Position numbers and translations under genes: made by a program
Notes under the pieces: generated by a model
What the model was told of the DNA's origin: nothing
Seen by the model: only the letters and a program-made list of their open reading frames with translations
Database searches by the model: none
Shown: piece by piece, positions 49,157-57,185 of the stretch
Position numbering within the stretch: position 1 is the first letter of the stretch
Layout: each line of letters opens with the position of its first letter
DNA from: a virus
Reading direction: 5' to 3' (one strand)
Virus record (IMG/VR): IMGVR_UViG_3300042197_004075
Span: 1-64,000 of that record
DNA: 64,000 nucleotides

Positions 49157-51776
49157 GTCTTTGCAATGCATTTTTTATTTGCGGAAATGAACTCATTTTT
49201 TTCAATTTTAATATATTGGTAATTTTTTTTCTTATAGATTCATTTATCGTAAAAACTTGTGTGTGTAGATTATTCATAACATCATATTTTTCAGACAAAT
49301 TTGATTGAAGTGCAGCATTTCCGACTCTAAAATCACTTATGGACTGTAGCAATGATTCTAGTATTTGATTGTTGTTTTCAATAGTTTTTACTAAACTTTG
49401 AATTGCTCTATTGTAGACTGTACTTTCTGGATTAGCAAACTTAATTAACAATTGCATATCTTCCAAAGAAATAGCAGGTTTCATTCCATTTCTGATTTGT
49501 TGTAACAAAAGATATGCTTGTTTGTAATCAATTCTTGTGGATGCTACTGTACAATTTGCATCTGCGTCAGGGGTGCCCAGACGAACTATTTCGGTTTCAA
49601 CAGCAGAATCTAAGTCTTTGCCACTTCTCGTCACACCATTTATAAATGATGAGGCGCATAATTCAGCTGATGTACGAGCATCTGGCCCTGAAAATTTAGG
49701 AGTATAGGCGACCACTAAACGACTAAACAGTTGTAGTCTGTTTGGATTGACACCATCAGCATCAGCAATTCTATTTCTGTATTCAGCCCTGTTGGCAACA
49801 TCGTGCAACCTACCCTGATCAGCTTCCTCACCTTCAGTTGCTGGTTCAATAAACATAGCACCACTATAAAACCTGTTTATTATGTGTTTTATTCTATTGC
49901 AGTCATAAAAAACAGGTAATCTTCTTTGCTTAAATGTCCCACAACCAAAATCAAGTTGTATCATTCTCGTAAATAAATCATTAAGAATTTTTTTGACTTC
50001 ATTTACAGGATCGCTTTTAACACGAATGTAATTATCAGTTAGAAGTTCTGCACAATGATCGTGCAAACGCTTGTAGTCTATTTCGTTCATACATTTATGC
50101 CATTCAGACCATTCAAATGTAAATTCGGCTCCATGAGCTTTTTCTGTTTTTGTTGTCTTAAGTTTTTTCTCAAGATAATTAACAACCAACCTAGACATTG
50201 AATAATTGCCGTCTTCAGTTAAAACTGGTTGAAGAACTCCATCACCACTTGTTTCAAAATTATATTTTTTATAATCTAATATTGATCGTATATTTTGGAT
50301 TTTTGACAAGAAACCTGATTCTGTTGCAATAACACCAGATCGTTGAGGAGAATCTTGATTTGGAATTAAACCACCGCTGATAATTCTTAAATTCTTTTTC
50401 AAACTTGGGTCTTCTTTAAAACTATCCGGTGTTATCCACATAAATGGTCTATATTTACCTTTTTGTCCTTGTGGTAAATGCAAATCTTCATACCTGTGCA
50501 AATTACCTGTAGCATATTCTGAATCTTGTAAATCTGGTCTGTCGTGAATTGGATACAACATCCTTCCACGCTGTAAATCGGGGATTTCAATTATTTCTGG
50601 TTCACCATAAGAATCTCTGCGATTTTTTTTCCTCATCACTTTAACTTGTTTCATTTTGATGCGAGGAGGCAATTTTTCATCTGAATTGGTCTCGGCACTA
50701 TAACGAGGGAATCTGTTGTGTGGATCAACAAATGTGTTGTTTCTTCTCGCTATTCGCAACTCTGATTTACTTAAAACTATACTCAAATATTTATTTCTAC
50801 TTCTGTCTCTTAGGTATGTTTGAAGTTCTGTTAATCCTTTAAGCCTTGTAGCAGGAACTGAAATTTCAAGAATTCTATCTTTTATATATTGAATAATGCC
50901 AATTGCGCCTTTGACTGATCGAGCCAGTTCCTCAATATTTTCATCTCTTATCAAAGAAATCATTCTGTTGTACAATTCTCTGTTTGCAGAATACCATGTA
51001 ATTAAATTTCTTGCAGAAGAAAGATTTCTAAAAAAATTAAAATAGGTTTGCCACCAATGTTTTTCATAAAGTTCATTTACTTCTGTGCCATCAATATTGA
51101 TAAAATCTTTTTTTTCACTTTCTTTTGGTGCGACTGGTGGTAAATGATGCAAATCAGCCCCAGTAAATTCTATCCATCGTCTTAAAGCTTTTCGGATTGT
51201 ATCTCTGCTTGGGAACTGAAAACCTCTTGAGCTAAATTTTGATTTTGTTTGTTCATTTGTTATGTTATGAATTCTTACATTGGTTAAATCATATCCTTGT
51301 GGATTCATGGGACTTACTTCAAGTGATTTAACTAGTTCTTCAATATATGAATTTGCTTTTATAAACGCTTCGCTAGTTTTCCTTTCTGTTCTCCCATGTG
51401 AATAATTTAAAGCACGAACTGTAAAATCTATATCTCGATTTCGGACATTAATGTGATAGAATCTTTCTTCAGCCAAATTTATAGCTTGTAGTAAAGCTCT
51501 TTTCTTTTTAATTTGCAAATCTAAATCAACGCTCTCAAGATTTTTGAGAATTTCATGATATTTGGCTTGTACAAATTCATTATAGCCAGCTTTTTCTCGT
51601 TCAATTTCCCTATTTCGTAAACTACTATAAAGAACAGTATTGTATCTGAGCCACAATGCATCTACCCAATATTCTGCTGGGAATTGTTCAAGAAATGTTA
51701 TATCGCCACTTGAAACAGTAAACAGGAAAGGTTTTCTATTTACTGCACCAACTATGTACTCGTTAAATAAACGCAT
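49146..51776 (-). CDS. Large virion-associated protein, 876 aa
   Basis: This is the largest protein here without a named family. It begins MRLFNEYIVGAVNRK, loosely like the targeting peptides (F4, Y7, I8). It is mixed alpha/beta, with highly basic patches (KQVKVMRKKNRRDS), Arg/Asn-rich parts and a helical C-terminal 200 residues (QILESLLQSISDFRVGN, ILKLKKMSS). GAGGT precedes the ATG. Its size, location among neck/tail genes and start fit an injected internal protein or a large baseplate or tail protein. Confidence 0.6.
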   Translation of the reverse strand: MRLFNEYIVGAVNRKPFLFTVSSGDITFLEQFPAEYWVDALWLRYNTVLYSSLRNREIEREKAGYNEFVQAKYHEILKNLESVDLDLQIKKKRALLQAINLAEERFYHINVRNRDIDFTVRALNYSHGRTERKTSEAFIKANSYIEELVKSLEVSPMNPQGYDLTNVRIHNITNEQTKSKFSSRGFQFPSRDTIRKALRRWIEFTGADLHHLPPVAPKESEKKDFINIDGTEVNELYEKHWWQTYFNFFRNLSSARNLITWYSANRELYNRMISLIRDENIEELARSVKGAIGIIQYIKDRILEISVPATRLKGLTELQTYLRDRSRNKYLSIVLSKSELRIARRNNTFVDPHNRFPRYSAETNSDEKLPPRIKMKQVKVMRKKNRRDSYGEPEIIEIPDLQRGRMLYPIHDRPDLQDSEYATGNLHRYEDLHLPQGQKGKYRPFMWITPDSFKEDPSLKKNLRIISGGLIPNQDSPQRSGVIATESGFLSKIQNIRSILDYKKYNFETSGDGVLQPVLTEDGNYSMSRLVVNYLEKKLKTTKTEKAHGAEFTFEWSEWHKCMNEIDYKRLHDHCAELLTDNYIRVKSDPVNEVKKILNDLFTRMIQLDFGCGTFKQRRLPVFYDCNRIKHIINRFYSGAMFIEPATEGEEADQGRLHDVANRAEYRNRIADADGVNPNRLQLFSRLVVAYTPKFSGPDARTSAELCASSFINGVTRSGKDLDSAVETEIVRLGTPDADANCTVASTRIDYKQAYLLLQQIRNGMKPAISLEDMQLLIKFANPESTVYNRAIQSLVKTIENNNQILESLLQSISDFRVGNAALQSNLSEKYDVMNNLHTQVFTINESIRKKITNILKLKKMSSFPQIKNALQRLIS

Positions 51777-51856
51777 TGAAATACCTCATTCGGTGTCAAA
51801 TTACGGCACCATTAGAATTATTTATAATTTTCACAACAAATTTGATAAATATCTTT

Positions 51857-52735
51857 ATGACAACTTGTACAAATGGCACTTTATATTTTCCTAGACCATC
51901 TAGTGCGACAAATTGTGGCACTAATTATAATTTGGGCGTGTCTGATCCGTTAGATATTGGTTCTCTTTCACCGAGACCTAATCGTGGAAAAATTAAATCT
52001 CAATTAAGAGATTATATCCTTTTAATGTTAGGGGCACCTGTAGTTACAGTTGAATTAGATGATCAACAACTTGATGCTGCCGTTGACCTATCATTACAGA
52101 TATATGAAGAATACGCTCCTAGGGAATTTTTTAAATATTATGTATTTCCTACAATACCGGGTAAGAGTGTTTATACACTTCCACCAGATATTGGTTATGT
52201 GAGACATGTATACTATAAAGAAATGGCAACTTTTAGTTTCTCTTCCTCAGACTTAGGTGGTGCAATACCAATTGAATATTTTTATCCCGGTGGCGCATAT
52301 GCTTCAATTACTGGTGGTTTAATCGATAGTGTTACTCCGATTTGGGGCCGTGTTGGAGAATGGAGTCTTTACAAAGGTTACGAGCGCACCTATGCTCGAT
52401 CAGCAAGTAATCTGGGTGGATGGGAATGGGTTGGAGGCTATCAAAACATAAAATTGTATCCAATACCTAGATCGGTACAGGGAGTCATTGTACATTATGT
52501 GCAGAAAAATAACGACTGGCCAAGAGTTAATCAAGCTATGCAAGAAGGCGCACTATGTTTTGCAAAAATTATGCTTGGCAGAATAAGAGGCAAATTTACG
52601 ACACTTCCCGGCGCACAAGGTGGTGTGCAGTTGGATGGTAAAGACCTATTGACTGAAGGTATGCAAGAGAAAAAAGATTGGGAAGAAAGATTAATTACAA
52701 GATACGGCGACACATTGCCAATCACATTTGGATAA
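51857..52735 (+). CDS. gp13: Neck protein (T4 gp13-like)
   Basis: This is a head-tail connector protein. The key block RGKIKSQLRDYILLMLGAPVVTVELDDQQLDAAVDLSLQIYEEY (read in parts) matches the gp13 N-terminal pattern (L+ey.L..LGAP...V.v...Q..D.i...L). The middle holds a Tyr/Gly-rich insertion, and the end is a helix-rich block with KDLLTEGMQEKKDWEERLITRYGD. The length is 292 (T4 gp13 is 309). The ATG at 51857 is only a few bases after GATAAATATC, a T4-late-like box, with no Shine-Dalgarno. Confidence 0.72.
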   Translation: MTTCTNGTLYFPRPSSATNCGTNYNLGVSDPLDIGSLSPRPNRGKIKSQLRDYILLMLGAPVVTVELDDQQLDAAVDLSLQIYEEYAPREFFKYYVFPTIPGKSVYTLPPDIGYVRHVYYKEMATFSFSSSDLGGAIPIEYFYPGGAYASITGGLIDSVTPIWGRVGEWSLYKGYERTYARSASNLGGWEWVGGYQNIKLYPIPRSVQGVIVHYVQKNNDWPRVNQAMQEGALCFAKIMLGRIRGKFTTLPGAQGGVQLDGKDLLTEGMQEKKDWEERLITRYGDTLPITFG

Positions 52736-52745
52736 TAGGAAAAAT

Positions 52746-53210
52746 ATGTTAAGTTGGAAAAATTATAAATCTATTGTTTCAGAAGCAGTACAAAATGTAC
52801 GCTATTCTGTTGAAATTAATTATGATACTTCACAAATAGACGCAGTAAGTGGATTTACAAAAATTTGTTTGGGATACATAAGTGCCGCACTTAAGAAGAT
52901 GGATTTTCATACAAAAATTATTCTTACACAAAAACCATTTAGAGTTATAGTCGCATCAAGAAATTGGGATGATGGTGAGTGGGTTGGCATGATAAGTTAT
53001 AATGATGAACTAGATTGCTTTGTTGTTTCAAGAGGATACTACAATAAAATGAACAAGACTGTAAGGGTTGAAAAAACTGTACAAATGCCTCTTGAATATA
53101 GTGCAAAAGACATTTCTAAGTATGTTTTCCAAATGATGAAAGATTTAAAAGGTGTAAAAGATAAGCACTCTCCTGAACACAGGAAAGTGCATCTCAGGAA
53201 AAATTCTTAA
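52746..53210 (+). CDS. Probable internal or virion protein with targeting-like N-terminus
   Basis: This 154-residue protein begins MLSWKNYKSIVSEAVQN, with W4, Y7 and V-S-E at 11-13. The rest is alpha/beta with a strand-rich part (RVIVASRNWDDGEWVGMISYN) and a Lys-rich C-terminus. ATAGGA precedes the ATG. It follows the neck gene by ten bases and shares its transcript. The function is unknown. Confidence 0.6.
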   Translation: MLSWKNYKSIVSEAVQNVRYSVEINYDTSQIDAVSGFTKICLGYISAALKKMDFHTKIILTQKPFRVIVASRNWDDGEWVGMISYNDELDCFVVSRGYYNKMNKTVRVEKTVQMPLEYSAKDISKYVFQMMKDLKGVKDKHSPEHRKVHLRKNS

Positions 53211-53212
53211 AT

Positions 53213-53587
53213 TTACTCTGAAATAATTGTAATGCCGTCAGACGGACCTTCGTTGAGTAGAATTTCTCCTTCTTCATTGTTGGTTGCATCCGAAAGAACT
53301 TCCTTCTTTGTTTTGCAAACAACATTCTCAACTTTACCATGATATGTAACTGTGGCTGGTTGTTCAGTAATTAGTTTTTCTTCCATTTTTACCTCTTTTG
53401 GTTTCAAAGGCCCAATATATCTAATCATTCCAGTCTTAACATACTCAAGAAAACTAGAATCAGCAACAAATTGTTTTTTTGAATTAATTAAATTAAATCC
53501 TTGAAAACTTGGTTTTGGTAATTGCAAATCATACTTGTGATGATTTTCAAAAATATGTAATTCGACATTGTTTGGATTTTTAATCAT
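53213..53587 (-). CDS. Small hypothetical virion-type protein
   Basis: This 124-residue protein is of unknown family. The start MIKNPNNVELHIFENHHKYDLQLPKPSF is beta-rich and the block FLEYVKTGMIRYIGPL resembles the ending of the protein at 44676, with a polar, acidic C-terminal 50 residues. AGGTGA precedes the ATG by six bases. It converges on 52746-53210, leaving two bases between the stops. Confidence 0.55.
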   Translation of the reverse strand: MIKNPNNVELHIFENHHKYDLQLPKPSFQGFNLINSKKQFVADSSFLEYVKTGMIRYIGPLKPKEVKMEEKLITEQPATVTYHGKVENVVCKTKKEVLSDATNNEEGEILLNEGPSDGITIISE

Positions 53588-53636
53588 TTTTCACCTACTA
53601 ATATAATAGTATTATAATCAATTTTTTGGTGCATAT

Positions 53637-53981
53637 ATGAAAAAATTAATTGAATGGCATGAAATTTATCCACAAGGCACACAGGAAGGGGATGAAGAAG
53701 CTGCTGTATTTATTGCTCTTACTAGAAACAAAAAGTGGCGTAATTGGCGTAGTGTCACAGCAATATCAAAAGAAACAAAACTAAAACCAGAAATTATTGA
53801 AAGAATTATTTATAAATACTTCAAAATTGGATTAATAATTCAAAATCCAAAGAATGCAGAATTTTGGGGCTATATTTATTGTAATCCTGAAGACGCTCCA
53901 GAAAAAGATATTTCAGTAGTTGATTACGAGAAATACAAAATAATAACAAAACGAAGTCTTAATAAACTCACTAATTCGTAG
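53637..53981 (+). CDS. Hypothetical winged-helix-like protein
   Basis: In this 114-residue protein, WRSVTAISKETKLKPEIIERIIYKYFKIGLIIQNP (residues of about 40-74, read in parts) has the helix-turn-helix and wing spacing of a small DNA-binding domain. The rest is aromatic. There is no Shine-Dalgarno; TATAATAG and TATAATC lie within 40 bp upstream. The gene ends at the bidirectional terminator at 53996-54034. Confidence 0.5.
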   Translation: MKKLIEWHEIYPQGTQEGDEEAAVFIALTRNKKWRNWRSVTAISKETKLKPEIIERIIYKYFKIGLIIQNPKNAEFWGYIYCNPEDAPEKDISVVDYEKYKIITKRSLNKLTNS

Positions 53982-53995
53982 CAATAGTAAAATAA

Positions 53996-54034
53996 ATATA
54001 GAGCATCAGTTTGTGCTGATGCTCTATATGTTTT
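53996..54034. terminator. Bidirectional terminator
   Basis: A perfect 14-bp stem (ATATAGAGCATCAG/CTGATGCTCTATAT) with a six-base loop lies between convergent genes ending at 53981 and 54054. TTTTC follows on the plus strand; the minus strand is also T-rich. Confidence 0.8.
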
Positions 54035-54053
54035 CAATAAAAAACCTAAATAA

Positions 54054-54269
54054 TTAGTTGGCTTCTGAAGGTCCGCCCTTTGCTACTTTAGTTGCCTGAA
54101 GTTTAAATGGCGCATCAGCAGCAATAGGTGTAAAATAGTTATTTGGATACTGCGCTCTTACATAAGCGTCAGGATAAGCATATGGAGCAAGACCACCTCT
54201 TTTTGCGTTCTCGCTCACAGTTGGAACGGACAAATTATTATCAGCAGCCCAATCGGAAAATGTTTTCAT
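54054..54269 (-). CDS. Small protein with targeting-like N-terminus
   Basis: This 71-residue protein begins MKTFSDWAADNNLSVPTVSE, with F4 and W7 in place and V-S-E at 18-20. The remainder is Pro/Ala/Tyr-rich (GGLAPYAYPDAYVRAQYPNNYF). GAGGAG lies eight bases before the ATG at 54269. The function is unknown; it is a candidate for packaging in the head. Confidence 0.6.
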   Translation of the reverse strand: MKTFSDWAADNNLSVPTVSENAKRGGLAPYAYPDAYVRAQYPNNYFTPIAADAPFKLQATKVAKGGPSEAN

Positions 54270-54327
54270 AATAAATCTCCTCAACAGTATGTATTTAGGA
54301 AGATAAGTTTTTTTACTTATTTATTGC

Positions 54328-54900
54328 ATGAGTAAAATTTTTTTAAAATATCACCCCGCTGAAATAATTGAGAAAGAACCATCTTTAATTTTTGAAGAAT
54401 ATCGTGGATGTAGCTCATGTAACACATTTATGATGCCTGAATTTTTTCCAACATCTGACTCAAAAGTTTGTATATTTTGTCATCGCAGAATAAAAAATAA
54501 TAAAAACTTTACTTTATTTACATTCAAAAATATTTTTTTATTTCTTTCCAAATTTGGTTTTGACTCTAAAGTTTTAACTAAAATAGAATCAAAACAAATT
54601 AAAATTCTTATGAAAGAAGATTGTTTTGATTATGTTGATCAAAATATGATTTGGTATGTTAACAAAGATGAATTAACAAATGCCAGCAAAAGTTTAATTG
54701 ATAGTGTGTATGAAAATTTTGTTAAACTTGAAATAATTGATTCAAAAGTATGGAATATGCATATGGAAAATTTGAAGGGTAAATTATTTTCACAGCACAA
54801 GAATATTGAAAAACTAATTATGCCAAAATTTCTTGCTTCAAATCCGTATTTTGATAGCAGAGCATCAAAATTTTTGAATAGGAATCACATTTTTTCTTGA
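54328..54900 (+). CDS. Zinc-finger hypothetical protein
   Basis: In this 190-residue protein, residues of about 28-53 form a Cys4 finger (CSSC, then CIFC with RRI). The remainder is helical and Lys/Phe-rich with a SKVWNMHMENLKG block. The start has no Shine-Dalgarno. The function is unknown; nucleic acid binding is plausible. Confidence 0.55.
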   Translation: MSKIFLKYHPAEIIEKEPSLIFEEYRGCSSCNTFMMPEFFPTSDSKVCIFCHRRIKNNKNFTLFTFKNIFLFLSKFGFDSKVLTKIESKQIKILMKEDCFDYVDQNMIWYVNKDELTNASKSLIDSVYENFVKLEIIDSKVWNMHMENLKGKLFSQHKNIEKLIMPKFLASNPYFDSRASKFLNRNHIFS

Positions 54901-54964
54901 TTTTGTTATTTTATCAACTAAATTAATCCTGAGCTTTTTTTGCTCAACCCTTTTGGAGAATTAT

Positions 54965-55345
54965 ATGACAACTGAAAAGACTGCATCGAAGAAGCGAACG
55001 ATTAACAATAACAGGCCAAGTGCCAAGATTCTAGCGAACGCTATTCGCTTTAAGGTCACCACTAAGCTGAAGAACAACAGCGAAGTGTATGAAGCAACCG
55101 CTAACATCCCCGGTTTTCAACCAACGAAGGTTGTTCGCACAGATGGTTCGACTGTCTTTACTACTCGCAGCAGCCTCACGAAGGCTTGCCGAGATCGTGC
55201 AGCACAATATAAGCGAACACCAGTTTTTGATTACGGAACAATTTCAACAACCACCAAGGCAAAAATTGTGCAACGAGTAAGCGGAAAGGTTCCCGCTGCA
55301 ACTGCTGGTGCCTGTCCTGTTACTGGCGCAGTTGCACGATCATAA
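54965..55345 (+). CDS. Basic protein, probably highly expressed
   Basis: This 126-residue protein of unknown family is rich in Lys, Arg, Thr and Ala with no acidic clusters. Base use differs from its neighbours: more G and C at third positions and frequent CGC/AAG/ACC. This points to strong translation or to a different origin. GGAG lies seven bases before the ATG. A strong terminator (55365-55405) follows. Abundant DNA-binding or virion protein are both possible. Confidence 0.6.
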   Translation: MTTEKTASKKRTINNNRPSAKILANAIRFKVTTKLKNNSEVYEATANIPGFQPTKVVRTDGSTVFTTRSSLTKACRDRAAQYKRTPVFDYGTISTTTKAKIVQRVSGKVPAATAGACPVTGAVARS

Positions 55346-56794
55346 ATCTAAATCTTTGATAGCAAACCCAATCGTTTCCCTAAACGATTGGGTTCTTTCT
55401 TTTCTATAAATTTTGACATTTTTGTACCAATCTGTCGTTGCGCCAAATTTACCCCAACGCCAGTCTGGTTTATCTGAACAAAATAAAATTACTGGAGTCC
55501 CAACTCCCCCAGCAATATGAACGGGCAAACTATCAACAGACATGATCAAATCCATTTCTGACATTAATTTTGCTGTTGCACTTATATCTGTTAGTTTATC
55601 AGCCAAGTCTATTATGTTATACTTTTCAAAATCTTTACTGAAATCTACTGGCTCTTTTTGATGCGGATATTTTCTAGCTCGTCTATCTTTTTGAAATGAA
55701 TAGATTTCATGTTTTTCAAAATCAAGTTGATCAGCAAAATCTGTGAAAAATGTACTTCTTTGATAGTCCATAGGAGCGGCAGGATTTCCCGCCCAAATTA
55801 ATCCAATTTTTTTCTTTTTATTTTTTGGATAATTATAGTCACAAATTTTGTAAGCATCAGGAATAGTTTCAATTCCTAGATGAAAAGGCAAACTTAAAAG
55901 TGATATTCCAAGTTTTGTGTCGGAATTAATTTGTGGTTTCCATCTAATTTTGTCTGTCATTATTGAAATAAAGTTTTCAGGAGCGAAGAAATATGAATTC
56001 TTATAAATGCTTTGAAATTTTTCAAGAAAGCGCAAGTACATCAGGTTATCGCCAGCACCTTGCTCACAGAATACTACAAATTTCAAATCTTCTGACAAAT
56101 TGTCTGGCTTTAACAAATTATTTACGATCATAAATTTTATTAAATTATCATAACAGTAATATCTTTCTTCATAATAAGTCCATGCTTCCTTATACTTTTT
56201 TTGGAAAGCTAAACAATGGAATAAATCTACGCTAATTTCTTTGTCGCAACTTGGAATAGCAACAGCAGTTTTAAAGCATTTTTCAGCATCTTGATACTTA
56301 CTCATTTCTGCAAGACAGCAACCTTTGTTTGCGTGATGAAACCATTCGCCTGATTTCATTTGAAGTGCGTTATCAATAAATTCAAGTGCTTCATTATATC
56401 GATTTAATCTAGATAGTGTCAAAGCATGATTTGATCTAAATACTGCCTTGTCAGGGTTCATCTCAATAGCTTTTAAGGAATAAACCAAAGATTCTTCCAT
56501 TCTATTATTGTTGTTTAAAAATAAAGCGTAATTATTGAAGTCATCTGGATTGTTATAATTTCTGCAAAGCTCAAGGTATAGTTTTTCAGCCTCTTCTAGC
56601 TTATTCAATTTTGTTTTTACCAAAGATAGAAGTTGATAAAAACAATGTCGATCAGATACTTTTATAGTCTGCTCAAGAAGTTGTTCAGAAGTTTTATAAT
56701 CTCTGGCTTTAAGATAATAGGTTACTGTTTGAAACGCTTTGTCGAGAAGTTCATCAAGATCAATAGTTTCACAATTTTTGTCATTATTGTTCAT
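55340..56794 (-). CDS. TPR protein with a glycosyltransferase (GT9/O-GlcNAc-type) C-terminal domain
   Basis: The N-terminal 230 residues hold several TPR-type helical pairs (AEKLYLELCRNYNNPDDFNNYALFL; KAIEMNPDKAVFRSNHALTLSRLNRYNEALEFID, read in parts). The C-terminal domain has VVFCEQGAGDNLMYLRF, KKIGLIWAGNPAAPMDYQRS and LIMSVDSLPVHIAGGVGTPVILF, matching glycosyltransferase family 9-like proteins. It may glycosylate a virion or host protein. The ATG at 56794 has GTGGAG before it. The 3' end contains the terminator of the convergent gene. Confidence 0.8.
   Translation of the reverse strand: MNNNDKNCETIDLDELLDKAFQTVTYYLKARDYKTSEQLLEQTIKVSDRHCFYQLLSLVKTKLNKLEEAEKLYLELCRNYNNPDDFNNYALFLNNNNRMEESLVYSLKAIEMNPDKAVFRSNHALTLSRLNRYNEALEFIDNALQMKSGEWFHHANKGCCLAEMSKYQDAEKCFKTAVAIPSCDKEISVDLFHCLAFQKKYKEAWTYYEERYYCYDNLIKFMIVNNLLKPDNLSEDLKFVVFCEQGAGDNLMYLRFLEKFQSIYKNSYFFAPENFISIMTDKIRWKPQINSDTKLGISLLSLPFHLGIETIPDAYKICDYNYPKNKKKKIGLIWAGNPAAPMDYQRSTFFTDFADQLDFEKHEIYSFQKDRRARKYPHQKEPVDFSKDFEKYNIIDLADKLTDISATAKLMSEMDLIMSVDSLPVHIAGGVGTPVILFCSDKPDWRWGKFGATTDWYKNVKIYRKERTQSFRETIGFAIKDLDL
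55365..55405 (+). terminator. Terminator placed inside the end of a convergent gene
   Basis: AACCCAATCGTTT (55365-55377) and AAACGATTGGGTT (55382-55394) form a perfect 13-bp stem with a four-base loop, then CTTTCTTTTC. It serves the basic-protein gene ending at 55345 but lies within the C-terminal coding region of the minus-strand glycosyltransferase gene. Confidence 0.8.
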
Positions 56795-56837
56795 GTTTTT
56801 TGCTCCACTATCATAAATAGAGTAGGGGGCAAAATAT

Positions 56838-57143
56838 ATGGGTTGTGGATGCAGAAAAAATAAAGGTGCTTTACCCGCAAGAAATGTCAACTTAAACCCT
56901 ATTAGAAATGTTGTTTCTGGTGGGAGAAATATAGTTGCTCCTCAACCACAACAGGCCAATATTGTACCGCAAAACAATCCTTCTAAATCAAATCAACCAC
57001 AGGCAAAACCGGGTGCTGATCCCAAAGTTGCCAATATGAATCTCAATGTCCAAAAAAATCCACAAACTACTGGTATGACAAAAGAAAGGCTCGAAATAGA
57101 AAAAAGAAGAAGAGAAGCTATTAGGCGAGCTTTAGGAAAATAG
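56838..57143 (+). CDS. Small MGCGC-type protein
   Basis: This 101-residue protein begins MGCGCRKNKG, then a Pro/Gln/Asn-rich disordered middle, then a charged helical end (ERLEIEKRRREAIRRALGK). GGGGG lies about nine bases before the ATG and ATCATAAATA, a T4-late-like box, lies 20 bases before that. The Cys-rich N-terminus might bind metal, accept a thioester or be lipidated. It is divergent from the TPR-glycosyltransferase gene, and the amidoligase follows at 58319. Confidence 0.55.
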   Translation: MGCGCRKNKGALPARNVNLNPIRNVVSGGRNIVAPQPQQANIVPQNNPSKSNQPQAKPGADPKVANMNLNVQKNPQTTGMTKERLEIEKRRREAIRRALGK

Positions 57144-57185
57144 TTGTTGTTGGATAAATAATTTATTCAAGATTGGAGACATAAA

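Noticed and set aside
54930-54952. Hairpin TGAGC-TTTTTTT-GCTCA as a terminator
   Set aside because: The stem is only 5 bp and the T-run is in the loop rather than after the stem.
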